This document shows positions 19,998 through 28,838 of a DNA stretch of 64,000 bases, one piece after another. The stretch is taken from assembly GCF_019880365.1 (NCBI RefSeq), contig NZ_CP082271.1, forward strand, positions 930,001 through 994,000, read 5' to 3'. Origin of the DNA: Pseudomonas sp. DNDY-54. GTDB lineage: Bacteria; Pseudomonadota; Gammaproteobacteria; Pseudomonadales; Pseudomonadaceae. The translations under genes and the position numbers were made by a program. The notes under the pieces are model-generated. The model saw nothing but the letters and a program-made list of their open reading frames with translations, was not told the origin of the DNA and made no database searches. Positions within the stretch are counted from its first letter, which is position 1. Each line of letters starts with the position of its first letter.

Positions 19998-22103
19998 GTG
20001 AACCCGGTAATCAAGAAATTTCAATTCGGTCAGTCGACCGTAACCCTCGAAACGGGCCGTATCGCCCGTCAAGCCAGTGGCGCCGTGCTGGTCACCGTTG
20101 ATGACGACGTGACCGTTCTGGTCGCTGTCACCGGTGCCAAAACTGCTGATCCGAGCAAGGGCTTCTTCCCGCTCTCGGTCCACTATCAGGAAAAAACCTA
20201 CGCTGCCGGTAAGATTCCAGGCGGCTTTTTCAAGCGTGAAGCGCGTCCTTCCGAAAAGGAAACCCTGACCTCGCGCCTGATCGATCGTCCAATCCGTCCG
20301 CTGTTCCCGGAAGGCTTCCAGAACGAAGTCCAGGTGATCTGCACCGTCGTATCGACGAGCAAGAAGACCGATCCGGACATTGCGGCGATGATCGGTACTT
20401 CGGCTGCGCTGGCGATTTCCGGCATTCCGTTCAACGGTCCGATCGGCGCTGCTCGCGTCGCTTTCCACCCGGAAACCGGCTATCTGTTGAACCCGACCTA
20501 CGAGCAGCTCAAGGCGTCGAGCCTGGACATGGTCGTCGCCGGTACCAAGGATGCCGTACTGATGGTCGAGTCGGAAGCCAAAGAGCTGACCGAAGACCAG
20601 ATGTTGGGCGCGGTGCTCTTCGCTCACGACGAATTCCAGGCCGTGGTGCAGGCCGTTACCGAGTTGGCAGCCGAAGCGGGCAAGCCGACCTGGGACTGGC
20701 AGCCAAAGGCTGAAAACACCCAGCTGCTCAGCTCAATTCGTAGCGAATTCGGCGAGGCCATCTCTCAGGCGTACACCATCACCATCAAGCAGGACCGATA
20801 TGCACGCCTGGGTGAGTTGAAAGACCAGGTTGTCGCCAAGTTCTCCGGTGAAGAAGGTCAGCCCTCTGCCGGTGAAGTCAAAGAAGCCTTCGGCGAAATC
20901 GAATACCGCACCGTTCGCGAGAACATCGTCAATGGCAAGCCGCGTATCGACGGTCGCGACACTCGCACTGTTCGTGGTCTGAACATCGAAGTCGGCGTAC
21001 TCGACAAGACCCACGGCTCGGCGCTGTTCACCCGTGGCGAAACCCAGGCCCTGGTCGTTGCCACTCTCGGCACTGCCCGTGACGCGCAGCTGCTCGACAC
21101 CCTGGAAGGCGAGAAGAAAGATCCCTTCATGCTGCACTACAACTTCCCGCCGTATTCGGTCGGCGAGTGTGGCCGCATGGGCGCTACCGGTCGCCGCGAA
21201 ATCGGTCACGGCCGTCTGGCCCGTCGTTCGGTTGCTGCCATGCTGCCGAGCGCTGACGAATTTCCCTACACAATTCGAGTGGTTTCGGAAATCACCGAAT
21301 CCAACGGTTCCAGCTCCATGGCCTCTGTCTGTGGTGCTTCGCTCGCGCTGATGGACGCGGGTGTGCCGATGAAGGCGCCGGTAGCCGGTATTGCCATGGG
21401 CCTGGTCAAGGAAGGCGAAAAGTTCGCTGTACTGACCGACATCCTGGGTGACGAAGATCACCTGGGTGACATGGACTTCAAGGTGGCCGGCACCTCCAAG
21501 GGCGTGACCGCGCTGCAGATGGATATCAAGATCCAGGGCATCACCGAAGAGATCATGGAGATCGCCCTGGGCCAGGCCCTGGAAGCTCGCCAGAATATCC
21601 TCGGCCAGATGAACCAGGTGATCGCACAGTCGCGTACCGAATTGTCGGCCAACGCGCCGACGATGATCGCGATGAAGATCGACCAGGACAAGATCCGTGA
21701 CGTGATCGGCAAGGGCGGCGCCACCATCCGCAGCATCTGCGAAGAGACCAAGGCCTCGATTGATATCGAAGATGACGGCTCGATCAAGATCTTCGGTGAG
21801 ACCAAGGAAGCTGCAGAAGCGGCGAAGCAGCGCGTTCTGGGCATTACCGCTGAGGCAGAGATCGGCAAGATCTACGTCGGCAAGGTTGAGCGTATCGTCG
21901 ACTTCGGTGCCTTCGTTAACATCCTTCCGGGCAAGGACGGTCTTGTGCACATCTCCATGCTGAGCGATCAGCGCGTGGAGAAAGTGACCGACGTACTGAA
22001 GGAAGGCCAGGAAGTAAAAGTTCTGGTGTTGGACGTGGATAACCGCGGCCGCATCAAGCTTTCCATCAAAGACGTTGCAGCTGCAGAAGCGTCTGGCGCT
22101 TAA
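19998..22103 (+). CDS. pnp: Polyribonucleotide nucleotidyltransferase (PNPase)
   Basis: 701 aa. This is a phosphorolytic 3'-5' exoribonuclease of the RNA degradosome. Two RNase PH domains are present, the second with FTRGETQALVVATLGT and MGATGRREIGHGRLA. A KH domain (IRDVIGKGGATIRSICEET) and an S1 domain (GKIYVGKVERIVDFGAFV) follow. The start is GTG at 19998 behind GAGAAGGA. It is followed by a strong terminator. Confidence 0.98.
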   Translation: MNPVIKKFQFGQSTVTLETGRIARQASGAVLVTVDDDVTVLVAVTGAKTADPSKGFFPLSVHYQEKTYAAGKIPGGFFKREARPSEKETLTSRLIDRPIRPLFPEGFQNEVQVICTVVSTSKKTDPDIAAMIGTSAALAISGIPFNGPIGAARVAFHPETGYLLNPTYEQLKASSLDMVVAGTKDAVLMVESEAKELTEDQMLGAVLFAHDEFQAVVQAVTELAAEAGKPTWDWQPKAENTQLLSSIRSEFGEAISQAYTITIKQDRYARLGELKDQVVAKFSGEEGQPSAGEVKEAFGEIEYRTVRENIVNGKPRIDGRDTRTVRGLNIEVGVLDKTHGSALFTRGETQALVVATLGTARDAQLLDTLEGEKKDPFMLHYNFPPYSVGECGRMGATGRREIGHGRLARRSVAAMLPSADEFPYTIRVVSEITESNGSSSMASVCGASLALMDAGVPMKAPVAGIAMGLVKEGEKFAVLTDILGDEDHLGDMDFKVAGTSKGVTALQMDIKIQGITEEIMEIALGQALEARQNILGQMNQVIAQSRTELSANAPTMIAMKIDQDKIRDVIGKGGATIRSICEETKASIDIEDDGSIKIFGETKEAAEAAKQRVLGITAEAEIGKIYVGKVERIVDFGAFVNILPGKDGLVHISMLSDQRVEKVTDVLKEGQEVKVLVLDVDNRGRIKLSIKDVAAAEASGA

Positions 22104-22118
22104 GCGTCAGAGTCAAAA

Positions 22119-22146
22119 GAAAAAGGACCCTTACGGGTCCTTTTTT
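22119..22146 (+). terminator. Intrinsic terminator after pnp
   Basis: AAAAGGACCC pairs with GGGTCCTTTT around TTAC, followed by a run of T. It is a classical Rho-independent terminator 16 bases after the pnp stop. Confidence 0.95.
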
Positions 22147-22398
22147 CGTTTCTGTGCACGGGTTTGGGGTGGCACGACGACTTAGCGCTCTCGGGCATCG
22201 TTGAATTGATTGCAAGTTGCACGCCTCCCGAAGGCAAAACATGCACTGTGCACGTGGCTGTAAGCCACTATGCTATCGCAACTGATTGATCTGTAAGGAT
22301 ATTTATGTCGTCTGAAAGTGGCATGCCGCTTGCGATGTTATCTGTGCATCCGCGGTGGAAGAAATGCCGCGGAATCTATAGAAAACAGGAGTGCCATT

Positions 22399-22773
22399 AT
22401 GAACACGATCCAGAATTCTTTGACCGCTGCTGCTGTCGCCGTTGCACTGAGCCTGCCGATGGCTAGCGCTGCTTTTGCCGACGCCACGCCAGCACTGGAT
22501 AAGGTTGATACCGTCATGCTGGCCGCCAACGACACCATGAAAGAAGCTGGCGATGCTACCTCCGACACCTGGATCACTACCAAAGTGAAGTCTTCTCTGC
22601 TGGCTGAAGATGCTACTCCGGGTATGGATATCGAAGTTGAAACCAATGACGGCGTTGTTTCGCTGTCCGGCACCGTAGCGACTGAGGCCGAGCGTGAAGC
22701 GGCGATCAACAAGGCCAAGGCCATCGAGGGTGTTCGTGACGTATCTGCTGACGGTCTGAAAGCGGTCGATTAA
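22399..22773 (+). CDS. BON-domain periplasmic protein (OsmY-like)
   Basis: 124 aa from the ATG at 22399, behind CAGGAG. The N-terminus MNTIQNSLTAAAVAVALSL with the later AFA-D is a Sec signal peptide. One BON domain (about residues 55-122) contains WITTKVKSSLLAED, VVSLSGTVATEAER and VRDVSADG. BON proteins bind membranes or peptidoglycan-linked partners and are often stress-induced; the exact role here is unknown. The roughly 250-base upstream gap after the pnp terminator holds several short palindromes and no recognised promoter. Confidence 0.9.
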   Translation: MNTIQNSLTAAAVAVALSLPMASAAFADATPALDKVDTVMLAANDTMKEAGDATSDTWITTKVKSSLLAEDATPGMDIEVETNDGVVSLSGTVATEAEREAAINKAKAIEGVRDVSADGLKAVD

Positions 22774-22803
22774 CTGATCGCTATTGTCGCCATCGCGGCA
22801 TAG

Positions 22804-22834
22804 AAAAAACCCCGCCTTCGCGCGGGGTTTTTTG
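22804..22834. terminator. Bidirectional terminator between BON gene and DUF2845 gene
   Basis: AAAAAACCCCGC-CTTC-GCGCGGGGTTTTTT is a GC-rich hairpin flanked by A and T runs on both sides. It can end the plus-strand BON transcript and the minus-strand DUF748-DUF2845 transcript, whose last stop is at 22839. Confidence 0.95.
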
Positions 22835-22838
22835 TAGT

Positions 22839-23150
22839 TCAACGACCACGCTGGCTTTCGATACGTCGCAGGCGATTCCCTTCAAAGCGCAGGAAGTGGT
22901 ACATCCCATTCGTTGGGCCATAGGTCCATTCCTCCACAATGACCTCATGTCGGAAGCCATAGTCATCCAGAATCTCCTTATAACCCAACGGCAAAGCGTC
23001 AACGGGCTCTCCGCACTTGCTCCGGACTTCGCTGGTGAATGCATCGAGACTGACCAGTGCGCTGCCGCAGCGGTGGGTAGAAGAGGCATGGGCGCCGCCG
23101 CTAGCCAGCAGCAGGCTCAGCAGTACCAGTGATGATGCGAGAGTCGACAT
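22839..23150 (-). CDS. DUF2845 secreted protein, paralogue 1
   Basis: 103 aa with a signal peptide (MSTLASSLVLLSLLLASGGAHA). The mature part shows the DUF2845 pattern: CGSALVSLDAFTSEVRSKCGEP, then VIVEEWTYGPTNGMYHFLRFEGNRLRRIES. Two conserved cysteines may form a disulfide. Function is unknown. It is the last gene of a minus-strand set with its paralogue and the DUF748 gene, 15 bases after the paralogue. Confidence 0.88.
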   Translation of the reverse strand: MSTLASSLVLLSLLLASGGAHASSTHRCGSALVSLDAFTSEVRSKCGEPVDALPLGYKEILDDYGFRHEVIVEEWTYGPTNGMYHFLRFEGNRLRRIESQRGR

Positions 23151-23165
23151 AACAGTCCTTATCAG

Positions 23166-23465
23166 TCAGCGATCGCGGCGGGACTCAATGCGTATCAGTC
23201 GATTGCCTTCGAATGTGAGGATGCTGAGCATCCCGTTGTTTGGCCCGTAGAGCCATTCTTCGAGTAGGAGCTCTTGTCTCGCGTGACGGCCCAGCGTGTA
23301 GCCAATCAGATCTCGTTGGATCGGGGTGCCACATTTGCGTTCAACTTCGAACGTCCTGTCACCGGTGCTGACTAACTGACTGCCACAGCGAAGCGTGTCA
23401 GCCTGCGACAGTGGGGCAGTGAACGTCAGCATCAGCAGCAAGACGCTTCGAGCGACGGTTGGCAT
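23166..23465 (-). CDS. DUF2845 secreted protein, paralogue 2
   Basis: 99 aa with a signal peptide (MPTVARSVLLLMLTFTAPLSQA). It shares the cysteine spacing and the EEWLYGPNNGMLSILTFEGN block with the neighbouring paralogue, so the two arose by tandem duplication and then diverged. The start codon lies one base after the DUF748 stop, so translation is probably coupled. Function is unknown. Confidence 0.88.
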   Translation of the reverse strand: MPTVARSVLLLMLTFTAPLSQADTLRCGSQLVSTGDRTFEVERKCGTPIQRDLIGYTLGRHARQELLLEEWLYGPNNGMLSILTFEGNRLIRIESRRDR

Positions 23466-23466
23466 G

Positions 23467-26391
23467 TCACTCGGTCCCCAAGTGCAGAGATGTCGGAATT
23501 CGGCCTTCTCCTGCGGTTTGCGTGATGCCGGTATCCAGCAGGTAAACGCGTGAGTCCTTCAGGCCCGCCTGGTCGACCAGATAGTCCTTGATGGAAGCGG
23601 CGCGGGCCCGGCTGAGCCGGCGCAGTAACGCGGTGCTGTCCGCTCGGTTGCTGATCACAGCGTCACGCATACGCTTGCTGCGTTCCTGCTCGTCGAGACT
23701 CTCCCACTCACTTGGGGGTTGTTGCCCAAGCCGACTGCGGTATATGCCTTCCAGCATGGCGGTTTTCTCCTCCTCACCGATTTCCAGCTGCGCGGCATCC
23801 GCAGGAACCTTGTCACCACGACGTTGTAGCACCTTGTACCAAGTTTCCTGATATTCGCGTTGTAGCCACTGCTCGGCTAATAGCGGGCCGTCTGCTTGCG
23901 GAGAACTCTGACCTTCAACTTCCAGGCGCAACACGGGACGCTCCTGCAGTGCGCGCGCCAGGGCATCGAGATTGCTGCGCGCCTGTTGTTCGAGTTCACT
24001 GCTGCCGGGTGCGAACAATATCTGGCTGAGGTCGGCTTGATCACCACCGGCCAAGCCCGCCAGGAATTTGAACGGCGCCTTTACTGCCCGTGTTATCAGA
24101 TTTCGCAACGTTTGCCAGACGATGGGCATGACGTCGAATTGAGGGTTGTTGAGGTTGCCTTGAACCGGCAGTTCGAGCGAGATGGTTCCCTGGCTGTCTT
24201 TCAGCAGTGCGACGGCCAATCGTACCGGCAAGTCGACAGCTTCGGGGCTGTCCACCTTCTCGCCTAGCTGCAGTTGCTGCAGGACGACTTTGTTTTCTGC
24301 ATTCAGCTGACCCTGCTGGATGCGGTAATGAAGATCGAGGTCGAGACGGCCTTTACGAATGCGATACCCGGCGAACTTGCCGGAATAGGGCGAGAGCGTG
24401 GTCAGCTCGACCTGCCTGAAGCGGGTGGTGATATCCAGGCTCTGCAGTGGATCGAACGGTGTGAGGCTGCCCTCTATGGTCACCGGTGCGTAGCGATCAA
24501 CCTTACCTTCCACGTCGACCGTGGCGGGTCGTTGCGCGCGGTTGTCGATCGTGCCGATCTGGCCGTCTAGTTCCTGCACTGCGGTGATAAAGGGCGGTCG
24601 CAAGCTGAGGTCCGAGAAATTCGCCGAGCCGTCTTCAATGTCGATGCCTCCAATGCGGATGGCCAGCGGTTCCGCCTCCGCCGTTTCGCTAACAACGTCG
24701 TTCGAGGCCGTCTTGTCGACCAACAGATCATTGATGTTGGTGGTCAGATCCGGATTGATGATGAAACGCGCGTACGGCTGACTGAGCTCGATGCGCTCGA
24801 TCTGAAGCAGCTCAGGGTGCCGGTATTCAAGCCCGCCGAGCTTCAGGCGTTGCCATTTGACGAAGTCGCGGTTGTTGATGGTGTCTAGCGTGTGCAGCTG
24901 GGTGACTTCCGCTGCCCCGCCGACAGTGAACGCCAGCGGCTCAGTGCCGGTCAGCTCAACCTCCAGCTCGCTGGCTAGCATGCCGCTGCGCAGTTCGAGG
25001 TGAACGAAGGGCGTCAGATAGGCCTGCGCGATGCGCAGGTCGATATCCTCAGTGGAAATGTCGAACTGCCCCGTCGGCGGTGCCAATTGCAGCTGCCCCG
25101 CTGCGCGCAGGTGGCCCTGATTGCCGACGCGGGTGTCCAGTTCCAGCTTGAAAGGGGTAGTGCCTCGACTGTCGAAATCGGCGATGTCCAGGTTCAGTGG
25201 GCCAAGCTCCAGTGCGACATCCTCTTCTGGCACACGGTCATACACGTGCAGGCGGTAGTCCCTAAGCTGTGCGTCCCGCAGTACGACCTGCCAGGCGCTT
25301 TCGCGCTCCGCCGCGCTGTCGGTTGTCGTCGAGTCAGGGGGCGACGCCGCGCTTGCCCGGCTAGGATCCTGCTGCTTCCCGGTCGGCGTGGAGGGGGTCA
25401 GCAATGTCTGCCAGTTCAGCGCGCCATCGCCCTCCCGGGTGACCCAGGTTTCCAGCGCATGACTGCGCAACTTGCCGATCACCACGCGCTGCTTGAGTAG
25501 ATCCAGGGAGGTCTCGCTGATTTCAAGGGTCTCCAGGCGAACCAGTGGTTCGCCATCACGCGTATCGAGCTTCAGGGGTGCCAGTTGTGCGTTCAGGTTA
25601 CTGAGCTGCAATTCGGTGCTGTCAGCAAGGTTGAGCTGATAGTCGGACGCGAAATTTAGGCGGCCTTCCTGCAAGCGCAGCGGTACGGCGTCTTGCGCAT
25701 AGGCCCAGAAATCCTTCAATACGAGGTTGCTGACCTTAAGCTGACCGGACGAGCTCACTGGCGTCAGGTTCAATTGCCCTTTCCAGTCCACTCGTGCACC
25801 GCTTGGGCCGGTTGCGACGAGTACCGCATCGGCGGCGTCGTTCGAGCGGGTGGCGAAGTTGAGCAGTTCGAAATTGAGTGAGTCGAGGAGGAAATCGATG
25901 GGTTCCTCGGGGCGTTGATCGGCGAAACGCACGGACCCTTCAACCAGCTGTAGTCGCGCAATGCTTAGGGCAAAGGGTTCTGGCTCCGTCTCTTTCGGCT
26001 GCTCTTCGGACGGCGGGACGTCAAACAGTTGGGTCAGGTTGAGGTTGCCATCTTTGTCGACCACCACGTCGGTGTGCAGCTGAATCAGCTCGATGTCCTC
26101 AATCTGCAGAGCACGGCGCCAGAGGCTGCTCCATTGCAGGTCGAGGTACAGGCGCTCGAAGCCCAGTTGCGGCTGATCGGCTTCACCGAGGTGCAGGTTG
26201 AACAGCGTCAGTTCTAGGCTGAAGGGATTAAATTCAATTCGCTCGAGGCGTGCCGGAACCGTGGCGTACTGGACCAGCTGCTGATTGACGACCCGCTGAG
26301 CGACACCGGGCAGGATTAAAAAGCCGAGGAGGCCGTAGCAGACCAATGCGGTCATCAGGCCGATGAACGTGCGCTTCATTCCGTTGGGCAT
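23467..26391 (-). CDS. DUF748 (AsmA-like) envelope protein with OmpA-like C-terminus
   Basis: 974 aa. One N-terminal membrane anchor (FIGLMTALVCYGLLGFLILPG) is followed by a very long periplasmic region rich in beta repeats (DUF748, distant AsmA/TamB-type). Near residue 800 an OmpA-like segment begins ILFAPGSSELEQQARSNLDA, suggesting peptidoglycan contact. Large AsmA-like proteins are implicated in phospholipid movement between membranes; that role here is inference. It heads the cluster with the two DUF2845 genes. Confidence 0.88.
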   Translation of the reverse strand: MPNGMKRTFIGLMTALVCYGLLGFLILPGVAQRVVNQQLVQYATVPARLERIEFNPFSLELTLFNLHLGEADQPQLGFERLYLDLQWSSLWRRALQIEDIELIQLHTDVVVDKDGNLNLTQLFDVPPSEEQPKETEPEPFALSIARLQLVEGSVRFADQRPEEPIDFLLDSLNFELLNFATRSNDAADAVLVATGPSGARVDWKGQLNLTPVSSSGQLKVSNLVLKDFWAYAQDAVPLRLQEGRLNFASDYQLNLADSTELQLSNLNAQLAPLKLDTRDGEPLVRLETLEISETSLDLLKQRVVIGKLRSHALETWVTREGDGALNWQTLLTPSTPTGKQQDPSRASAASPPDSTTTDSAAERESAWQVVLRDAQLRDYRLHVYDRVPEEDVALELGPLNLDIADFDSRGTTPFKLELDTRVGNQGHLRAAGQLQLAPPTGQFDISTEDIDLRIAQAYLTPFVHLELRSGMLASELEVELTGTEPLAFTVGGAAEVTQLHTLDTINNRDFVKWQRLKLGGLEYRHPELLQIERIELSQPYARFIINPDLTTNINDLLVDKTASNDVVSETAEAEPLAIRIGGIDIEDGSANFSDLSLRPPFITAVQELDGQIGTIDNRAQRPATVDVEGKVDRYAPVTIEGSLTPFDPLQSLDITTRFRQVELTTLSPYSGKFAGYRIRKGRLDLDLHYRIQQGQLNAENKVVLQQLQLGEKVDSPEAVDLPVRLAVALLKDSQGTISLELPVQGNLNNPQFDVMPIVWQTLRNLITRAVKAPFKFLAGLAGGDQADLSQILFAPGSSELEQQARSNLDALARALQERPVLRLEVEGQSSPQADGPLLAEQWLQREYQETWYKVLQRRGDKVPADAAQLEIGEEEKTAMLEGIYRSRLGQQPPSEWESLDEQERSKRMRDAVISNRADSTALLRRLSRARAASIKDYLVDQAGLKDSRVYLLDTGITQTAGEGRIPTSLHLGTE

Positions 26392-26475
26392 GCGGATCTA
26401 CATTCCGGGCGGTGAACTGCCTTGGAGTATGGCATGACAGGCAGGTTCCTCTCAGGTCATGGTGCGGGCCCGCCT

Positions 26476-27492
26476 TCACAATTGCAGTGTGAGAATCTTC
26501 AGCGGCGCCCGGCCATCCGTTGTGGGAAAGTCCGATGCCGGGGACAGCACCTGGCAGTCGCGCACCGGCCGCCCGGCCTTGATCGCGCAGCGCAGAACCT
26601 GTTCGCGCCAATCATCCAGGCTGACTTTCGCGAGATTGTTGCAGCAGACGAGGACACCATTGTCCGCAGTCGCGAGCAGGGCGGGCTTGAGTAGGCTTTG
26701 GTAGTCGCGAAGCAGGTCGACCGTGCCGAATGCACTTTTCGACCACGCCGGCGGATCGAGCAGTACCAGGTCGAACTGTTTTGGTTCCAAGCGGGGGTAA
26801 TCAGGGAGCGCTCGACCGCGCCGCTGCGAAACCGGTAAACCCGCCAGCTGACGGATAGCGGGAAAGTAGTCCGATTGGATGAACTGCATCGGCGGTAATT
26901 CTGGATTGAGCGCATTGTTTTCGCGCCCGACAGCAAGATTGCTCTCGGCGAAGTCCAGATTGCAGACCTCGCGTGCGCCACCGGCGGCTGCACATAGGCC
27001 TACGCCGCAGGTGTATGCGAACAGGTTGAGCACGGACTTGTTGGCACTGTGGCCCTTGACCCAGCCGCGCGCATTTCGCAGATCAAGAAACAGCAGCGGA
27101 TCCTGTCCACTGTGTCGCGCGCGGACGCGGTAGTTAAGCCCCCATTCGCGGCCAATCTGATCCCCCCGAGCCGCTTCATCGGCACGGTACACCGGATCGG
27201 TGCGATCAATACGCGAGTTCGTCTGTGAGCGATCGTTGTAGACCAGCAACAGGGGCTTGCCAAGGCTCGCACAAAGCTGTGCATGCATTGTTAGCAGCGT
27301 GTCGCGCTCGAGTGGCTGATGGAAGCTTTGGACCAGTAACAGCGGACCATAACGATCGGCCGTCAGGCCTGGGGCGCCTTCCTGACTGCCATGAAACAGG
27401 CGGTAGCAGTCGGTGCCCTGGTCGTGCAGTTGGCTTAGCAGCGTTTCGCGGTGGCGGTACGCGGCGCGCAGCGCCTGTTCGAGAGATGACAT
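26476..27492 (-). CDS. Class I SAM-dependent methyltransferase, RlmI-like
   Basis: 338 aa from the ATG at 27492. The early segment YRLFHGSQEGAPGLTADRYG matches the PUA-to-methyltransferase linker of RlmI/RlmK-type 23S rRNA cytosine methyltransferases, but the N-terminal PUA domain is missing. The Rossmann part has VLNLFAYTCGVGLCAA (SAM loop) and LVLLDPPAWSK (DPPA/F-type motif). The substrate is therefore uncertain; rRNA is a reasonable guess. In-frame upstream codons lack similarity and a good ribosome site. Confidence 0.82.
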   Translation of the reverse strand: MSSLEQALRAAYRHRETLLSQLHDQGTDCYRLFHGSQEGAPGLTADRYGPLLLVQSFHQPLERDTLLTMHAQLCASLGKPLLLVYNDRSQTNSRIDRTDPVYRADEAARGDQIGREWGLNYRVRARHSGQDPLLFLDLRNARGWVKGHSANKSVLNLFAYTCGVGLCAAAGGAREVCNLDFAESNLAVGRENNALNPELPPMQFIQSDYFPAIRQLAGLPVSQRRGRALPDYPRLEPKQFDLVLLDPPAWSKSAFGTVDLLRDYQSLLKPALLATADNGVLVCCNNLAKVSLDDWREQVLRCAIKAGRPVRDCQVLSPASDFPTTDGRAPLKILTLQL

Positions 27493-27566
27493 GCGCGGCG
27501 ACTCGGGACGTTGGCCGCGCAGTTTATCGGAAAAACCTGGCGCTGGGCCGGCGTGATACCGGCTCG

Positions 27567-28745
27567 CTAGCGTTCGATCGCCAGTGCCACACCTTGGCCG
27601 CCGCCAATACACAACGTGGCCAACCCTTTATGGGCGTCGCGGCGGAGCATTTCGTGCAGAAGGGTCACGAGGATGCGGCAACCCGACGCGCCGATCGGAT
27701 GACCGATCGCAATGGCGCCACCGTTTACGTTGACCTTCTCCGCGTCCCAGCCGAGCTCCTTACCCACCGACAACGCCTGCGCGGCGAAAGCCTCGTTGGC
27801 TTCGATCAGGTCGACCGCCTCGAGCGTCCATCCAGCTTTCTCCAGACAACGACGGCTGGCGGATACCGGGCCGATGCCCATGATTGCCGGGTCGACCCCT
27901 GCATTGGCGTAGCTGGCGATGCGCGCCAGTACGGGCAGGCCTAACGTTTTTGCCTTGTCAGCGCTCATCAGCAGCACTGCGGCCGCCCCGTCATTGAGGC
28001 TGGAAGCGTTGCCGGCGGTGACGCTGCCATCGCTCTTGAATGCTGGTTTGAGTTTCGCCAGGCTTTCGGCCGTGGTGCCGGCGCGTGGCTGTTCATCGGT
28101 ATCGAATAGCAGAGGTTCGCCCCTTCGCTGAGGGATCTCGATGGGTGTGATCTCATCGCGAAAACGTCCGGCCTCGATAGCGGCTACGGCCTTTTGCTGC
28201 GAAGCGGCGGCGAAGGCATCCTGATCCTCGCGGGAGATGCCGTACCTAGCGACGAGGTTTTCCGCTGTGATGCCCATGTGGTAATCATTGAAGGCGTCCC
28301 ACAGGCCATCCTGAATCATGCTGTCGACCAGTTTGCCGTGACCCATGCGCAGGCCGGTGCGCGCGGCGGGCATGACGTAGGGCGCCTGGCTCATGTTCTC
28401 CATTCCTCCGGCGATGACTACGTCAGCATCGCCACAGCGAATTGCCTGAGCCGCGAGGTGTACGGCCTTCAGGCCGGAGCCGCAAACCTTGTTGAGCGTC
28501 ATTGCCGGCACGGCATGAGGCAGCCCGGCCTTGATGGCCGCCTGGCGTGCCGGGTTCTGCCCGGCCCCGGCGGTAAGAACCTGGCCGAGGATGACTTCAT
28601 CGACATCAGCGGCATCGATACCAGATTGCTGAAGCAAACGCCGAATGACCGTGGCGCCCAGCTCGACGGCCGGAATGTTAGCCAGCGCGCCTTGAAAACT
28701 GCCGACAGGGGTGCGAGTGGCGGCAACAATGACGACTTCTTGCAT
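27567..28745 (-). CDS. Acetyl-CoA C-acetyltransferase (thiolase)
   Basis: 392 aa. A biosynthetic-type thiolase that condenses two acetyl-CoA to acetoacetyl-CoA, or the reverse. The acyl-accepting cysteine is C88 in NKVCGSGLKA. GHPIGASG supplies the histidine and CIGGGQG the second cysteine. It could serve ketone-body, amino-acid or polyhydroxyalkanoate metabolism; no partner dehydrogenase or synthase is adjacent, so no atoB or phaA name is assigned. It lies 75 bases upstream of the methyltransferase. Confidence 0.93.
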   Translation of the reverse strand: MQEVVIVAATRTPVGSFQGALANIPAVELGATVIRRLLQQSGIDAADVDEVILGQVLTAGAGQNPARQAAIKAGLPHAVPAMTLNKVCGSGLKAVHLAAQAIRCGDADVVIAGGMENMSQAPYVMPAARTGLRMGHGKLVDSMIQDGLWDAFNDYHMGITAENLVARYGISREDQDAFAAASQQKAVAAIEAGRFRDEITPIEIPQRRGEPLLFDTDEQPRAGTTAESLAKLKPAFKSDGSVTAGNASSLNDGAAAVLLMSADKAKTLGLPVLARIASYANAGVDPAIMGIGPVSASRRCLEKAGWTLEAVDLIEANEAFAAQALSVGKELGWDAEKVNVNGGAIAIGHPIGASGCRILVTLLHEMLRRDAHKGLATLCIGGGQGVALAIER

Positions 28746-28838
28746 GGGCTTGAACCTTAATGAATTGCGGGCTCCCGCGGTGCGCTCATGGTGGCACAGG
28801 CTTCAGTACCGCTCCACTTGCGAAACCCGCCGGTCACG

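Noticed and set aside
22305..22464. Short ORF with AAGGA before ATG overlapping the BON gene start
   Set aside because: It would overlap the signal-peptide region of the BON gene out of frame, is Cys-rich by chance of that frame and has no conserved look. It is more likely part of the 5' leader.
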